This document shows, one piece after another, positions 53,064-61,891 of a DNA stretch of 64,000 nucleotides. Every line of letters begins with the position of its first letter. Within the stretch, counting starts at the first letter, position 1. The notes beneath the pieces are model-generated. The model ran no database searches and was not told where the DNA came from. It saw nothing but the letters and a program-made list of their open reading frames with translations. The position numbers were made by a program, and so were the translations under genes. Source of the DNA: Bradyrhizobium murdochi (GTDB lineage Bacteria; Pseudomonadota; Alphaproteobacteria; Rhizobiales; Xanthobacteraceae); contig NZ_AXAU01000005.1 of assembly GCF_000472965.1 (NCBI RefSeq), positions 186,001-250,000 of the forward strand. The letters are read 5' to 3'.

Positions 53064-53897
53064 ATGACCATACTCACCCGCCGCTTGCTGATTGCGGCGA
53101 CCACCGCCCTCGCATTCTCAAGCCACGCCATCGCTCAGGATAAATCGATCGTGGTGGCTTCGACCACCTCTACGCAGGATTCCGGATTGTTCGGCTATAT
53201 CCTGCCGATGTTCAAGGTCAGGACCGGCATCGACGTGAAGGTGGTAGCGCAGGGCACGGGACAGGCGCTCGATACCGGCCGCCGCGGCGATGCCGACGTC
53301 GTGTTCGTCCACGCCAAACCTGCGGAAGAAAAATTCGTGTCCGAAGGGTTTGGCGTCAGGCGCCATCCCGTGATGTACAACGACTTCATCCTGATCGGCC
53401 CGAAGAGCGATCCGGCCGGCATCAAAGGCTCGAAGGACATTGTTGCTGCGCTCTCCGCGATCAAGGCGAAGGGAGCCGATTTCATCTCGCGCGGCGACAA
53501 GTCCGGCACGCATCAGGCCGAGCTCAATCTCTGGAAGATCGCCGGCATCGACATCGCAAAGGACAAGGGCCCCTGGTACAAGGAGATCGGGCAGGGCATG
53601 GGCGCTGCGCTCAACACCGCCTCGGCCTCGAACGCCTATGTGCTCGCCGATCGCGGCACCTGGTTGTCGTTCAAGAATCGCGGCGACCTCGGAATTGCCG
53701 TCGAAGGCGACAAGCGCCTGTTCAACCAGTACGGCGTCATGCTGGTGAATCCGGAGAAACATCCGAGCGTCAAGAAGGATCTCGGCCAACAATTCATCGA
53801 CTGGCTGATATCATCAGAGGGCCAGAAGGCGATCGCCGGCTACAAGATCAACGGCGAGCAGTTGTTCTATCCCAACGCCAGCGATTCCGGCGCGTGA
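53064..53897 (+). CDS. tupA: Tungstate/molybdate-type periplasmic binding protein
   Basis: 277 residues. A signal peptide (LLIAATTALAFSSHAIAQ) is followed by ASTTSTQDSGLFGYILPMF, the TupA hallmark in which STTSTQDSG binds the oxyanion, and FISRGDKSGTHQAELNLW, the second conserved loop. TupA-type proteins bind tungstate and often molybdate with high affinity. The strong SD AGAAGGAGA lies 4-12 bases before the ATG. Here the binding protein is the last gene of the set (order permease, ATPase, binding protein), separated by a palindromic repeat. Confidence 0.93.
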   Translation: MTILTRRLLIAATTALAFSSHAIAQDKSIVVASTTSTQDSGLFGYILPMFKVRTGIDVKVVAQGTGQALDTGRRGDADVVFVHAKPAEEKFVSEGFGVRRHPVMYNDFILIGPKSDPAGIKGSKDIVAALSAIKAKGADFISRGDKSGTHQAELNLWKIAGIDIAKDKGPWYKEIGQGMGAALNTASASNAYVLADRGTWLSFKNRGDLGIAVEGDKRLFNQYGVMLVNPEKHPSVKKDLGQQFIDWLISSEGQKAIAGYKINGEQLFYPNASDSGA

Positions 53898-54050
53898 TGC
53901 GAGACTGCGATCAGTCGTCGAAAGGAACCACCACCGTTCATATTCATGAATGTTTGTTCAAGTAGCTATCGCAGCCTTAATGTCGCAGACGGAACGTGAT
54001 CGCGGCGCGGTGATTAGACTCCGTAGAGTGGACACAATCACTGGAGTTCG

Positions 54051-54353
54051 ATGATGAAGAAACTAGCCATCGCATTTGCCGTTGGTGCTGCTGCGCTGAT
54101 CGGCGGTTCCGCCGCCAACGCCGCCGACAATTCGGTGAAGGCGAAACCTGCGACGGATACTGTGCAGTCTTCCACTGACTTCAGTGCCCATCGTCGCCAC
54201 TGGCGTCATCGGCACTGGGGTTACCACCGGCACTATCGCCCGTACTACGATAGCTACGGCTATTACGCGCCGCGCCGGTACGGGTACTACGGTCCCCGCT
54301 ATTACGGCGGCGGTCCCGGTGTAACCTTCAGCTTCGGCACCGGCCGCTGGTAA
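54051..54353 (+). CDS. Exported His/Tyr-rich small protein
   Basis: 100 residues. A signal peptide (LAIAFAVGAAALIGGSAANA) is followed by a linker and a His/Arg/Tyr-rich tail (HRRHWRHRHWGYHRHYRPYY, then YYAPRRYGYYGPRYYGGGPG). The high histidine content could bind metal, but that is only a suggestion. The C-terminal composition resembles that of the Gly/Tyr-rich protein at 24901. Two adjacent ATGs (54051, 54054) are possible starts. A bidirectional terminator follows 14 bases after the stop. Confidence 0.78.
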   Translation: MMKKLAIAFAVGAAALIGGSAANAADNSVKAKPATDTVQSSTDFSAHRRHWRHRHWGYHRHYRPYYDSYGYYAPRRYGYYGPRYYGGGPGVTFSFGTGRW

Positions 54354-54367
54354 GACAGGCCGGCGAG

Positions 54368-54397
54368 AAAAAAGCCCGCAGCAATGCGGGCTTTTTT
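54368..54397. terminator. Bidirectional rho-independent terminator
   Basis: AAAAAAGCCCGC and GCGGGCTTTTTT surround a 6-base loop. With A and T runs on either side, it terminates both the His/Tyr-rich gene and the convergent lytic transglycosylase gene. Confidence 0.92.
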
Positions 54398-54425
54398 GCG
54401 TGCCAATTGGCGGGTCGATCCGAGC

Positions 54426-55460
54426 CTACAATTCCCGCGATGCTTTCGACGACTTTGTCCGGCTGCCGCTGCCGGCCGCCGACGCAATGCGCATGCCGGA
54501 TTGCTTGCCGGGCTTCCGTGTCGCAGCCTTTGCTGCCAGCCGGGTTACTCGGGCATGCGCATTCCGGGAGGCCGTACGTACGGCCCTTGTGGTTCGGCTT
54601 GCAACAACTCGCCGCTTCTTGAGAGCCGCGTGGCTCTCTTCGGCAATATCAACCTTTCGCACCATTCCGCTGATGGAAGGCGCCAGATCGACCGGAATTT
54701 CGGCGATCTGGTCTTCCTTCGACAGGCCACCGACGCCTTCACATGGTGCCTTATCCGGCAGGTCCGTCGGCATATGGACAGTGTTGTTTGCGTCCGTCCA
54801 GGCCTCCGCCTTGTTGCCGGTGATGATCTTGACGTAAGCGCGCGTTTCGTTCGGCAACCCGCCGCGTCGCGATAGCCACTTCTCGATCCTGCCGCCGCCC
54901 GCGTTGTACGCCGCCGCCGCAAGCCCGAGATTTCCGAACTGATCATGAAGCTTGCGAAGAAATCTTGCCGACGCAGGAATCGCCTGCAGCGGATCGAACG
55001 GGTCTTTCAAGCCCATTTCGACCGCCGTTCGCGGCATGAATTGCGCAATGCCCTGCGCGCCTGCAGAGCTGACCACTGCCGTTCGAAACCTGCTTTCCTG
55101 CCAGAGCAGGCGCGCGAGAAACCCGATCGGAATATCGTGTTCCTCAGCGGCGCTTCTGACCGCTTCACAGATCGGATTCGCTGGCGCCTCCTCCTTTATC
55201 GAGGCGACCGCATGAGCCGCGGCATCTGCCGTCGTTGCCGGTTGGTTCGGCGCGACGACACTTGCTGCGTCCGGTTCTTGCGAATGCGCAACCGATGCGG
55301 TCACAGTTCCTGTGTGAGAATTCGATGTCGCGGCGGGTTCCGATTGCGCTTCAGCGACAACAAAAGATGGTTCCATCCATGCTGACCTGACTCCGGAACT
55401 TTCAAAATCCACCGCGACTACGAACACAGCAATCACGGCGGCGAAAAGATATCGCATCAA
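54426..55460 (-). CDS. Lytic transglycosylase (SLT/GH23 family)
   Basis: 344 residues. The N-terminus has a hydrophobic signal or anchor (FAAVIAVFVVAVDF). Residues about 25-95 are a Ser/Ala/Glu-rich linker. The catalytic SLT domain (about 97-230) shows LLWQESRFRTAVVSSAGAQG with catalytic Glu122, then IAQFMPRTAVEMGLKDPFDP and AAAYNAGGGRIEKWL. It cleaves peptidoglycan between MurNAc and GlcNAc, forming anhydroMurNAc ends. The C-terminal 80 residues are basic and low-complexity (Arg/Lys/Ala-rich). It converges on the His/Tyr-rich gene. Confidence 0.88.
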   Translation of the reverse strand: MMRYLFAAVIAVFVVAVDFESSGVRSAWMEPSFVVAEAQSEPAATSNSHTGTVTASVAHSQEPDAASVVAPNQPATTADAAAHAVASIKEEAPANPICEAVRSAAEEHDIPIGFLARLLWQESRFRTAVVSSAGAQGIAQFMPRTAVEMGLKDPFDPLQAIPASARFLRKLHDQFGNLGLAAAAYNAGGGRIEKWLSRRGGLPNETRAYVKIITGNKAEAWTDANNTVHMPTDLPDKAPCEGVGGLSKEDQIAEIPVDLAPSISGMVRKVDIAEESHAALKKRRVVASRTTRAVRTASRNAHARVTRLAAKAATRKPGKQSGMRIASAAGSGSRTKSSKASREL

Positions 55461-55581
55461 CTTCCATCCATTTGTGTGAAGGCCGGTCGGATAGAAGTTG
55501 GATGTGGAGATTTCGCGGATGAACTACGGCAGAGCGGTGTTCTTCTCGTCCGTAATTCTACCGAATGGAACTTTCAAAAGA

Positions 55582-56766
55582 ATGCGCGTTCCCGGGCCGG
55601 TCGCCTACATCGCTCTTTACGCCGCGTTGTACGCGGCGTTCGGCGTGGCATCGCCGTTCTGGCCGAAGTTTTTTGAAACCAGAGCGCTCACGTTCGAGCA
55701 GATCGGCTTGATACTGGCGGCTGCGTTGCTGGCGCGTCTTGTCGCCGGTCCGCTCGTCGGGATGTTTGCAGACTTCCTGCAATCGTTGCGCCTCGTGCTC
55801 GCATTCTGCGCCGCCCTGGCCGCCGCAACGGCTGTGGCGTTGCTGTCAGCCGAAGGCTTTTGGCTGTTGCTGTTTCTGGCGCTGGTTCAAGCCGTCGCAC
55901 TGGCTCCTACGACGTCGATAGCCGACGCGTTGTCAGTCAACACGGCCAGGCCGCAGATCGCGGGGCGGCCGTTCGAATACGGCTGGATCCGCGGTTCGGC
56001 ATCGGCGGCTTTCGTCTGCGGCACGCTGATCATCGGGCAACTCATCACGTCCACTGATCTGACGCGCGTGGTCTGGTTGAACGCAGCCCTGCTCGTCGCT
56101 GCCGCTGGGGCAACCGCGCTGGTGCCCAAGGTTTCAGCTCCACCAGCGCCGCATGCCGGCGCCTCGCAGCTTGCGAGCGCGGTACGTGGACTCCTTGGAA
56201 TTGCGCAGTTTCGAATCCTGATCCTCGTCTCGGCTCTGATCTATGGCAGCCACGCCATGCATGACGCCTTTGCGGTGATCCGGTGGAGCAATGCCGGAAT
56301 AGACACCTTCGTCATAAGCGTCTTGTGGTCGGAAGCCGTCGCCGCAGAAGTCATCGTATTCTTTCTGATCGGACCGGCCTTGCTCAGTCGGCTCGGCGCG
56401 CGTGGTGCGGCGGCGTTGGCGGCAGCAGCCGGAATCATCCGCTGGTCGGTTGCGGGGACCACGACGTCCGTTGTGGCGCTCGCGATGGTGCAGCCGCTGC
56501 ACGGATTGACGTTCGCGCTGCTGCATCTTTCTTGCATGCGGTTGATGGCAGCTCTTGTCCCCGCCAAATTGGCCGCAACGGCTCAAGCCATCTACGCGTT
56601 TGGTTCAGGCGTAGTGACGGCCGCACTGACGCTGCTTTCAGGGCTTTTCTATGCCAGGTATGGCGGAGGGGCGTTCGTTGCGATGGCGGTGCTCTGCGGC
56701 CTCGCGTTGCCGCTCGCCTGGTTTGGCTTTACCAATGCTCGGGATATCTCTGCCCGCGCACGCTGA
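55582..56766 (+). CDS. MFS transporter of the phenylpropionate-permease (HcaT-like) type
   Basis: 394 residues from ATG 55582; the frame extends back to 55498 with no conserved sequence. Twelve hydrophobic helices, with PGPVAYIALYAALYAAFGVA opening the first and LTFEQIGLILAAALLARLVA (then GPLVGMFADF) forming the MFS signature region. The overall pattern is that of MFS_1-like 3-phenylpropionate/nucleoside-type permeases. The substrate is unknown. It is divergent from the lytic transglycosylase and is followed by the MpaB-family gene 57 bases downstream. Confidence 0.85.
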   Translation: MRVPGPVAYIALYAALYAAFGVASPFWPKFFETRALTFEQIGLILAAALLARLVAGPLVGMFADFLQSLRLVLAFCAALAAATAVALLSAEGFWLLLFLALVQAVALAPTTSIADALSVNTARPQIAGRPFEYGWIRGSASAAFVCGTLIIGQLITSTDLTRVVWLNAALLVAAAGATALVPKVSAPPAPHAGASQLASAVRGLLGIAQFRILILVSALIYGSHAMHDAFAVIRWSNAGIDTFVISVLWSEAVAAEVIVFFLIGPALLSRLGARGAAALAAAAGIIRWSVAGTTTSVVALAMVQPLHGLTFALLHLSCMRLMAALVPAKLAATAQAIYAFGSGVVTAALTLLSGLFYARYGGGAFVAMAVLCGLALPLAWFGFTNARDISARAR

Positions 56767-56823
56767 GTTACGGTAGAATCGCCTCGCGAAAAACCAGCTC
56801 GATCTCTCTCGAAGGTTTGCCAA

Positions 56824-57774
56824 TTGGTCTCGGAAAGCGATCTAGACGCTACTCTCGATGCCGTCAGGGCCGGCGCCGCCGGGCCGGCTGAGGGCATTTT
56901 TGGCCCGGCGTCGATGACGTGGCGGATCGACAGGGAAGCCGTGATCTTTCTGGGAGCCGGGCGCGCCTTGCTGCTTCAACTGGCGCATCCCTGGGTCGCG
57001 ACCGCCATTGCCGAGCACTCGCACACCTTTACCGATCCGGTCGGCCGCTTTCATCGAACCTTTGAGCTGATGTTCACAATGGTGTTCGGTTCGCTCGATG
57101 GCGCGACTGCCGCGGCCCGGCGTCTGCATCGGCGGCACGCGATGATCTCCGGCGCGTTACCCGAGGCGAGCGGTCGCTTCGCCCAAGGTTCATCCTACAG
57201 TGCCAACGACATCGCCGCGTTGCGCTGGGTTCACGCCACCCTCGTCGAAACTGCCGCCATCGCGCACGACCTCGTGTTGCCTCCGCTGTCGCCCGAACAG
57301 CGCGAGCAATATTGGGCCGAAAGCCGGCTGTTCGGCGCATTGTTCGGGCTGAGACCCGCGGACCTGCCGGCGGATTGGTCATCCTTCGCCGATTACAACG
57401 CCGCGATGGCTCAATCGGATACCTTGTCCGTCAGCACTGCAGCGCGTGACGTGGCCCACCACATCTTGACCGGTGCACGTCCGTGGTTGCGGCCGCCGCG
57501 CTGGTACGTGGCCCTGAGCGCACAGATGTTGCCCGAGCGGCTGCGCACAGGCTTCGGCCTCGATTTCGACGAACGCGATCAGAGAGCCGCGGATCGCGCG
57601 CTCAAGTGGATACGCCGCCTATATCCCCACCTGCCGACCCGCCTCCGCTACGTAGGCCCCTATCACGAAGCGCAGGCGCGGCTGCAGGGAAAGCCGCGGC
57701 TCGAGCTGGCTACCCGGTGGCTCAATCGGGCGTGGACCGGACGACCGCGGCTGGATGATCGTCGGGAGAGGTGA
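56824..57774 (+). CDS. MpaB-family (DUF2236) oxygenase-like protein
   Basis: 316 residues with TTG at 56824 as the likely start. The family core begins at about residue 25 (FGPASMTWRIDREAVIFLGA, then GRALLLQLAHPWVATAIAEH) and includes FHRTFELMFTMVFG, WVHATLVETAAIAHD and a C-terminal helix-rich part. DUF2236 proteins include latex-clearing protein (Lcp), a haem-dependent oxygenase, so a haem-binding oxygenase is possible, but the substrate is unknown. The start is chosen because the family needs the residues before Met31 (56914). Confidence 0.85.
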   Translation: MVSESDLDATLDAVRAGAAGPAEGIFGPASMTWRIDREAVIFLGAGRALLLQLAHPWVATAIAEHSHTFTDPVGRFHRTFELMFTMVFGSLDGATAAARRLHRRHAMISGALPEASGRFAQGSSYSANDIAALRWVHATLVETAAIAHDLVLPPLSPEQREQYWAESRLFGALFGLRPADLPADWSSFADYNAAMAQSDTLSVSTAARDVAHHILTGARPWLRPPRWYVALSAQMLPERLRTGFGLDFDERDQRAADRALKWIRRLYPHLPTRLRYVGPYHEAQARLQGKPRLELATRWLNRAWTGRPRLDDRRER

Positions 57775-57865
57775 GGCCGATGGGCATCGGCCTGTCATTT
57801 GCGGTAAGAGATCTGCCCGCCGACGATTCTTGAAACGAAACCTGCAAAACCGGATTTTGATATTG

Positions 57866-58213
57866 ATGGACGACGACGACCCGATTGACGAGATTTCGCG
57901 GATCGAAGCGCGGCTCGAGGAGCTGGCCGAGGTCGCCGAGCGGTGCCGCAAGATCACGCTGGTCTCGAAGTCGGTGATCGCGCTCGGCGCCGGATTGATG
58001 CTCGTCACGATGCTTGGCCTGCTCGGGTCCAATCAGGTCGCCGCCCTCGGCTCGATTGCCGCGGTGCTGGGCGGCATCGTGTCGCTCGGCTCGAACATCA
58101 GTACTTTGCGGCAGACCATGGCCGCCATCAGCGAAGCCGAGGCGCTTCGTTCCGATCTGATCGGCAGGATCGACCTTCGCGTGGTCGGCGACGAAATGAG
58201 GAAACGGATTTGA
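57866..58213 (+). CDS. Small membrane protein with coiled-coil N-terminus
   Basis: 115 residues from ATG 57866. An acidic start (MDDDDPIDEISRIEARLEEL) is followed by a short coiled coil, then two hydrophobic helices (SVIALGAGLMLVTMLGLLGS and VAALGSIAAVLGGIVSLGSN), then a polar C-terminal helix. The function is unknown. It could be an oligomeric membrane component. It lies 91 bases after the MpaB-family gene on the same strand. Confidence 0.68.
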   Translation: MDDDDPIDEISRIEARLEELAEVAERCRKITLVSKSVIALGAGLMLVTMLGLLGSNQVAALGSIAAVLGGIVSLGSNISTLRQTMAAISEAEALRSDLIGRIDLRVVGDEMRKRI

Positions 58214-58395
58214 GTTGGTCGGCGCCGCAGCTCATCGGCGGGCGTCCAACTCGCCCGCGCCGCAGGGCGGCTCGGGCATGGCGCGAGGCCGATCTTCCCG
58301 ACGACAGTCATAGGCTCAATGCCGCAGCTTCCCGTGCGACTACGGAGCGCTTACTCTGATGCGCGAATTTAATTGCGGCGGCCCCGCGCGAGTGA

Positions 58396-58584
58396 TTGAA
58401 TCTCCAGCAATCCGACTCGACCAATGACGGAGACAAATTCGCCAGCGAGGTCATCGCCATGCTTGCCGAGAAGTTTTTTCTGGTGCTGGAGACACTCAAA
58501 AGTCACGCTTCCGATGATAGATCATCTCCAGTCGTGACCAGTACTGCGCCGCATATTCCGATCAAACTGCCGCGTAGAAAGTAA
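58396..58584 (+). CDS. Small hypothetical protein
   Basis: Up to 62 residues; TTG at 58396 or, more plausibly, ATG at 58459 (41 residues) may start it. The core FFLVLETLKSHASDDRSSPV and a C-terminal basic PHIPIKLPRRK look like a real short protein rather than noise, and a terminator follows 10 bases after the stop. I do not recognise a function. Confidence 0.45.
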   Translation: MNLQQSDSTNDGDKFASEVIAMLAEKFFLVLETLKSHASDDRSSPVVTSTAPHIPIKLPRRK

Positions 58585-58590
58585 ATTAAG

Positions 58591-58619
58591 GGCCGCTCGA
58601 TTGAGGCGGCCTCTTTTTT
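58591..58619 (+). terminator. Rho-independent terminator
   Basis: GGCCGC pairs with GCGGCC around TCGATTGAG, followed by TCTTTTTT. It supports the preceding short ORF as a transcribed gene. Confidence 0.75.
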
Positions 58620-58842
58620 CGCGGATGCGGCATTCTCATCATCCGAACAGCCTCCCGCGTCCCGCTGGTCCGCGGCCTCCGCTCGGTAAGTTTTTTCCCA
58701 CTCCCGACTGGTTTCATGCCCGAACAGAGGCGACCCAAGGCCTCGGCACCGGAACTGCCCAAGCCATTTGCAGAGTTTTCCAGTAGACTGTTTGTGTATA
58801 TTTTTCGGTTGTCATAAAATATTCATACGTCTCCCCCTGCCA

Positions 58843-60441
58843 ATGGAGTCTCCGTTGAACGGCCCAATCGTGCACGATTCCGGCAGCGCGATTGCTGTGC
58901 GACCGGCTGAGCAAGCGGAAATCGAACTTAAGCTGCTGGCGCCGCAGGGTGTCCTGGAGAAGCTGCGCGAAATGCCCGTCATCGCACAGCATGCGCGCAA
59001 TCGCGGCGTCGTCCGCCGGCTGGAAACGGTTTATTACGACACGCCGGAACGAGTGCTGTTCCAGCGCGGCATGTCGCTGCGCGTGCGCCGCTGCGGCAAG
59101 CATTTCATTCAGACGCTGAAGTTTCCGCCCGACAGCGGACGGCCGTTGGCGCGACGGCAGTGGGAAACGCCGGTTGACGGCATCACTCCCGACCTGGCGC
59201 GGCTTCCCGCCGCCGAGATCGGCGATCCCGTAACGACGCTTGCCCCCGATGCGCTCGTGCCGGCGTTTGCGACCAAGGTTCGCCGGCATGCTCGGCAGCT
59301 CAATCTGCCCGATGCGTCGGTCGAAATCGCGTTCGACGAGGGGATCATCGAGGCCGGTACGCGTCAGGAACTCCTGTCCGAAATCGAACTCGAATTGAAG
59401 AGCGGCAACGCCGGCGCGTTGTTTGATCTTGGAGCGCAGTTGCTCGACACCGCGCCGTTGCAAATCGGCACGCGGAGCAAGGCAGAACGCGGCTATGCGC
59501 TGGCGTTCGACGTCGTGCAGCCGGCGGTGAAAGCCGAACCGGTAGTCGGCATCACCGCTGAACACGCGGTTGATGACGTGATTGCGCTGCTGGCGGGGAG
59601 CTGCTGGCAGCATCTTCTGAATAACCACGCGGTGGCGAGAGAGGGATCCGACCCTGAAGGCGTGCACCAGATGCGGGTCGCATTGCGCCGTCTGCGCACA
59701 ATCTGCGCGCTGTTCCGGCGGGAGATCCCATCGCCATCGTTCGAGGCGATCAACGGCGAGGCAAGATGGTTGATGCAGCAACTCGGTCCGACTCGCGATT
59801 GGGATGTGTTCGCAGTCACGACCGTCTCTCGCCTTGCGACGGCGGCTCCCGAGGTCGACCTGGTCGACCTGCGTGAGGTGGTCCAGCTACAGCGCAAATC
59901 GAACTACGCTGTCCTGCAAGCGGTTCTTGTCGATCCGCGTTGCAGCCGCTTCCTGCTGTCGTTGGGGAATTGGGTCGAACGCCGCGGCTGGCGCAACGAG
60001 ATTGAAAGCGAGGCGTTGGCCGTGCTGTCACAGCCGATGCCGACGCTCGCGGATAAAATTCTCGCGAGATGGCACCATAAGGTGCTCAAGCGTGGCGCGC
60101 ACTTCCGGCGACTTGACGCCGATGCGCAACACGATCTCAGAATCGATCTCAAGAAGCTGCGTTATGCGGCGGAATTCTTCTCGCCGCTTTACGCCGACCG
60201 TGCGCGCGCCAAGCGTTACGTGGCGCGGCTCGCCAGGCTTCAAAACAGTCTTGGACGCGCACGCGACATCGCAAATATCAGCGCATTGCTCGATACCATC
60301 GGGCAGGACAATCGGCCCGCGCTTCGTTTTGCCGTCGGCGCAATGACCGGCTGGCGAGCGCGCGACCAGATTGCAGTAGCGAAGAAGCTGCGCCAGAGAT
60401 GGCGGCGGTTCAAGGCCACGTCGGCATTCTGGGGCCGGTAA
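58843..60441 (+). CDS. CYTH-CHAD domain protein (polyphosphate/inorganic triphosphatase-like)
   Basis: 532 residues from ATG 58843. The N-terminal CYTH domain has the signature E26-I-E28-L-K30, with later ExE pairs (SEIELELKSG near residue 185); the C-terminal CHAD domain (about residues 245-520) has HQMRVALRRLRTICALFRRE and further conserved His/Arg positions in HDLRIDLKKLRYAAEFF. CYTH enzymes hydrolyse triphosphates; CHAD domains bind polyphosphate. The fusion is common in Proteobacteria and is related to E. coli YgiF. No polyphosphate kinase is adjacent. Confidence 0.88.
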   Translation: MESPLNGPIVHDSGSAIAVRPAEQAEIELKLLAPQGVLEKLREMPVIAQHARNRGVVRRLETVYYDTPERVLFQRGMSLRVRRCGKHFIQTLKFPPDSGRPLARRQWETPVDGITPDLARLPAAEIGDPVTTLAPDALVPAFATKVRRHARQLNLPDASVEIAFDEGIIEAGTRQELLSEIELELKSGNAGALFDLGAQLLDTAPLQIGTRSKAERGYALAFDVVQPAVKAEPVVGITAEHAVDDVIALLAGSCWQHLLNNHAVAREGSDPEGVHQMRVALRRLRTICALFRREIPSPSFEAINGEARWLMQQLGPTRDWDVFAVTTVSRLATAAPEVDLVDLREVVQLQRKSNYAVLQAVLVDPRCSRFLLSLGNWVERRGWRNEIESEALAVLSQPMPTLADKILARWHHKVLKRGAHFRRLDADAQHDLRIDLKKLRYAAEFFSPLYADRARAKRYVARLARLQNSLGRARDIANISALLDTIGQDNRPALRFAVGAMTGWRARDQIAVAKKLRQRWRRFKATSAFWGR

Positions 60442-60459
60442 GTTCGTCGTTTTTGCAAA

Positions 60460-61629
60460 TCACTTGCCAGCCAGCGTAAACGCCTCGTGCACGGACGACT
60501 GGACCGCACCGCCCGTCACCGCGCCTCCGCCCGCAACATAGATGGTATCGCCGATCGTGGTGGCGCCGACCGCGTGCCGCGGTGTCAGCATCGGCGCATG
60601 AGATTGCCAGCTATTGGTCTTCGGATCGTGACTCTCCATCTGACCGAATACGGCGCCTTGCGAGATCTGGCCTCTGTCCTGCACACCGTATTCGCCGCCC
60701 ATCGCGAACAAGCGGTCGCGGTAGACGACGAGGCCATGGCCCGACCGCGCGGTAGGCAGCGGCGCGCGCTCCTTCCAGGTGTCTGATGCGGGCAGATAAA
60801 CGTGGTGAAGATCGGTGTTGTATTCGAAGGTGTTGAAGCGGCCGCCGATGATGTGGATCATGCCGCTATAGGCGACCGCGCCGACATGGTCGCGCGCGGC
60901 GGGGAGCGCTTTCCGGATTTCCCACTTGTCAGTTTGCGGGTCATAGACCTCATGCCAGCCGACGCTGGCGCGCTCGTTAGTGGGGGCGCCGGCGCCACCG
61001 ATCAGATGGATCTTGCCATCAAGCGCCACCGCCGCGGCCGCCCCACGCGGGCGTGACAATGGCGCGATCGTCGTCCAGTTGTCGGACGCCACGTCGTAGA
61101 AAAACGCATTCGGGTCGGGATTGCGGTTCTGCTCGATGAAGCCGCCGAGCGCGTAGACGCGCCCTGCATCTGCCACGACGGCAACATGGTTGGCGCCACG
61201 CGGCAATGGCGCGGCGTTGAACCATCGATCGTCCTTTGGATCGTAAACATGATGATAGGCGCGATCGACGCGGCCTTCGCCATAGCCGCCCACGATATGC
61301 ATGCGTCCCGCCCAGGCGGTGGCCCAGGCCATTTCGCTCCGCGGCAGCGGCAACGCCGCCTTCGGTGTCCAGCGCCCCTGCGGGCCTTTCGGCGCCGGAC
61401 TGTCAACCTTTCGCTGGGCAATCTGCTCGGTGGTGAGGTGATGCGGCGTGCCGCCCTGAAGCCGGGCGAACGGATCGGAGGAGGGCGCTGCTTCAGGCAG
61501 CGCCGTGCCTGACGGCGTGCCATGGCCCGCATGCTGGGCGAGCGCCGGCGCGCAACCGACTGTCGCGCCGGCAGCCACGGCAACGAAAGCTCTCCTGTTC
61601 AGACGCGGCAGATCGGATGTCGACGACAT
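60460..61629 (-). CDS. Tat-exported Kelch-repeat protein
   Basis: 389 residues. The N-terminus has a twin-arginine signal (LNRRAFVAVAAGATV), so a periplasmic location is expected. Residues about 95-385 contain six Kelch-type blades, each ending in a GG pair (MHIVGGYGEG, VYALGGFIEQ, IHLIGGAGAP, IHIIGGRFNT, LFAMGGEYGV and IYVAGGGAVT), forming a beta-propeller. The role is unknown; Kelch propellers bind ligands or sugars. The start at ATG 61629 is the first in frame. A decayed copy of its 5' end lies 2.1 kb further on, beyond the peptide-binding protein gene. Confidence 0.88.
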   Translation of the reverse strand: MSSTSDLPRLNRRAFVAVAAGATVGCAPALAQHAGHGTPSGTALPEAAPSSDPFARLQGGTPHHLTTEQIAQRKVDSPAPKGPQGRWTPKAALPLPRSEMAWATAWAGRMHIVGGYGEGRVDRAYHHVYDPKDDRWFNAAPLPRGANHVAVVADAGRVYALGGFIEQNRNPDPNAFFYDVASDNWTTIAPLSRPRGAAAAVALDGKIHLIGGAGAPTNERASVGWHEVYDPQTDKWEIRKALPAARDHVGAVAYSGMIHIIGGRFNTFEYNTDLHHVYLPASDTWKERAPLPTARSGHGLVVYRDRLFAMGGEYGVQDRGQISQGAVFGQMESHDPKTNSWQSHAPMLTPRHAVGATTIGDTIYVAGGGAVTGGAVQSSVHEAFTLAGK

Positions 61630-61891
61630 GAGAGCACCTCAGCTAAAGTGGCTGGATCATTCAATGGTTGTAATAAAGGCGAGCGCGGTCAAGACAACAA
61701 AGCCGGGAACTGTCGCGCCGATGCACTCAATTGCAGGTGATGCTTGACGGGACTTGGCTGACGGGACTTGGCATGACGGCATGGCCCGGATCCTGCTTTG
61801 ACAGGTTCGCGCTGACCTGATCCATTTCCAGAATCGGAAGTGACGAGGCATTCAACGACGAAGCATCCAACACCAGTTAGGGAGTCGGCCC

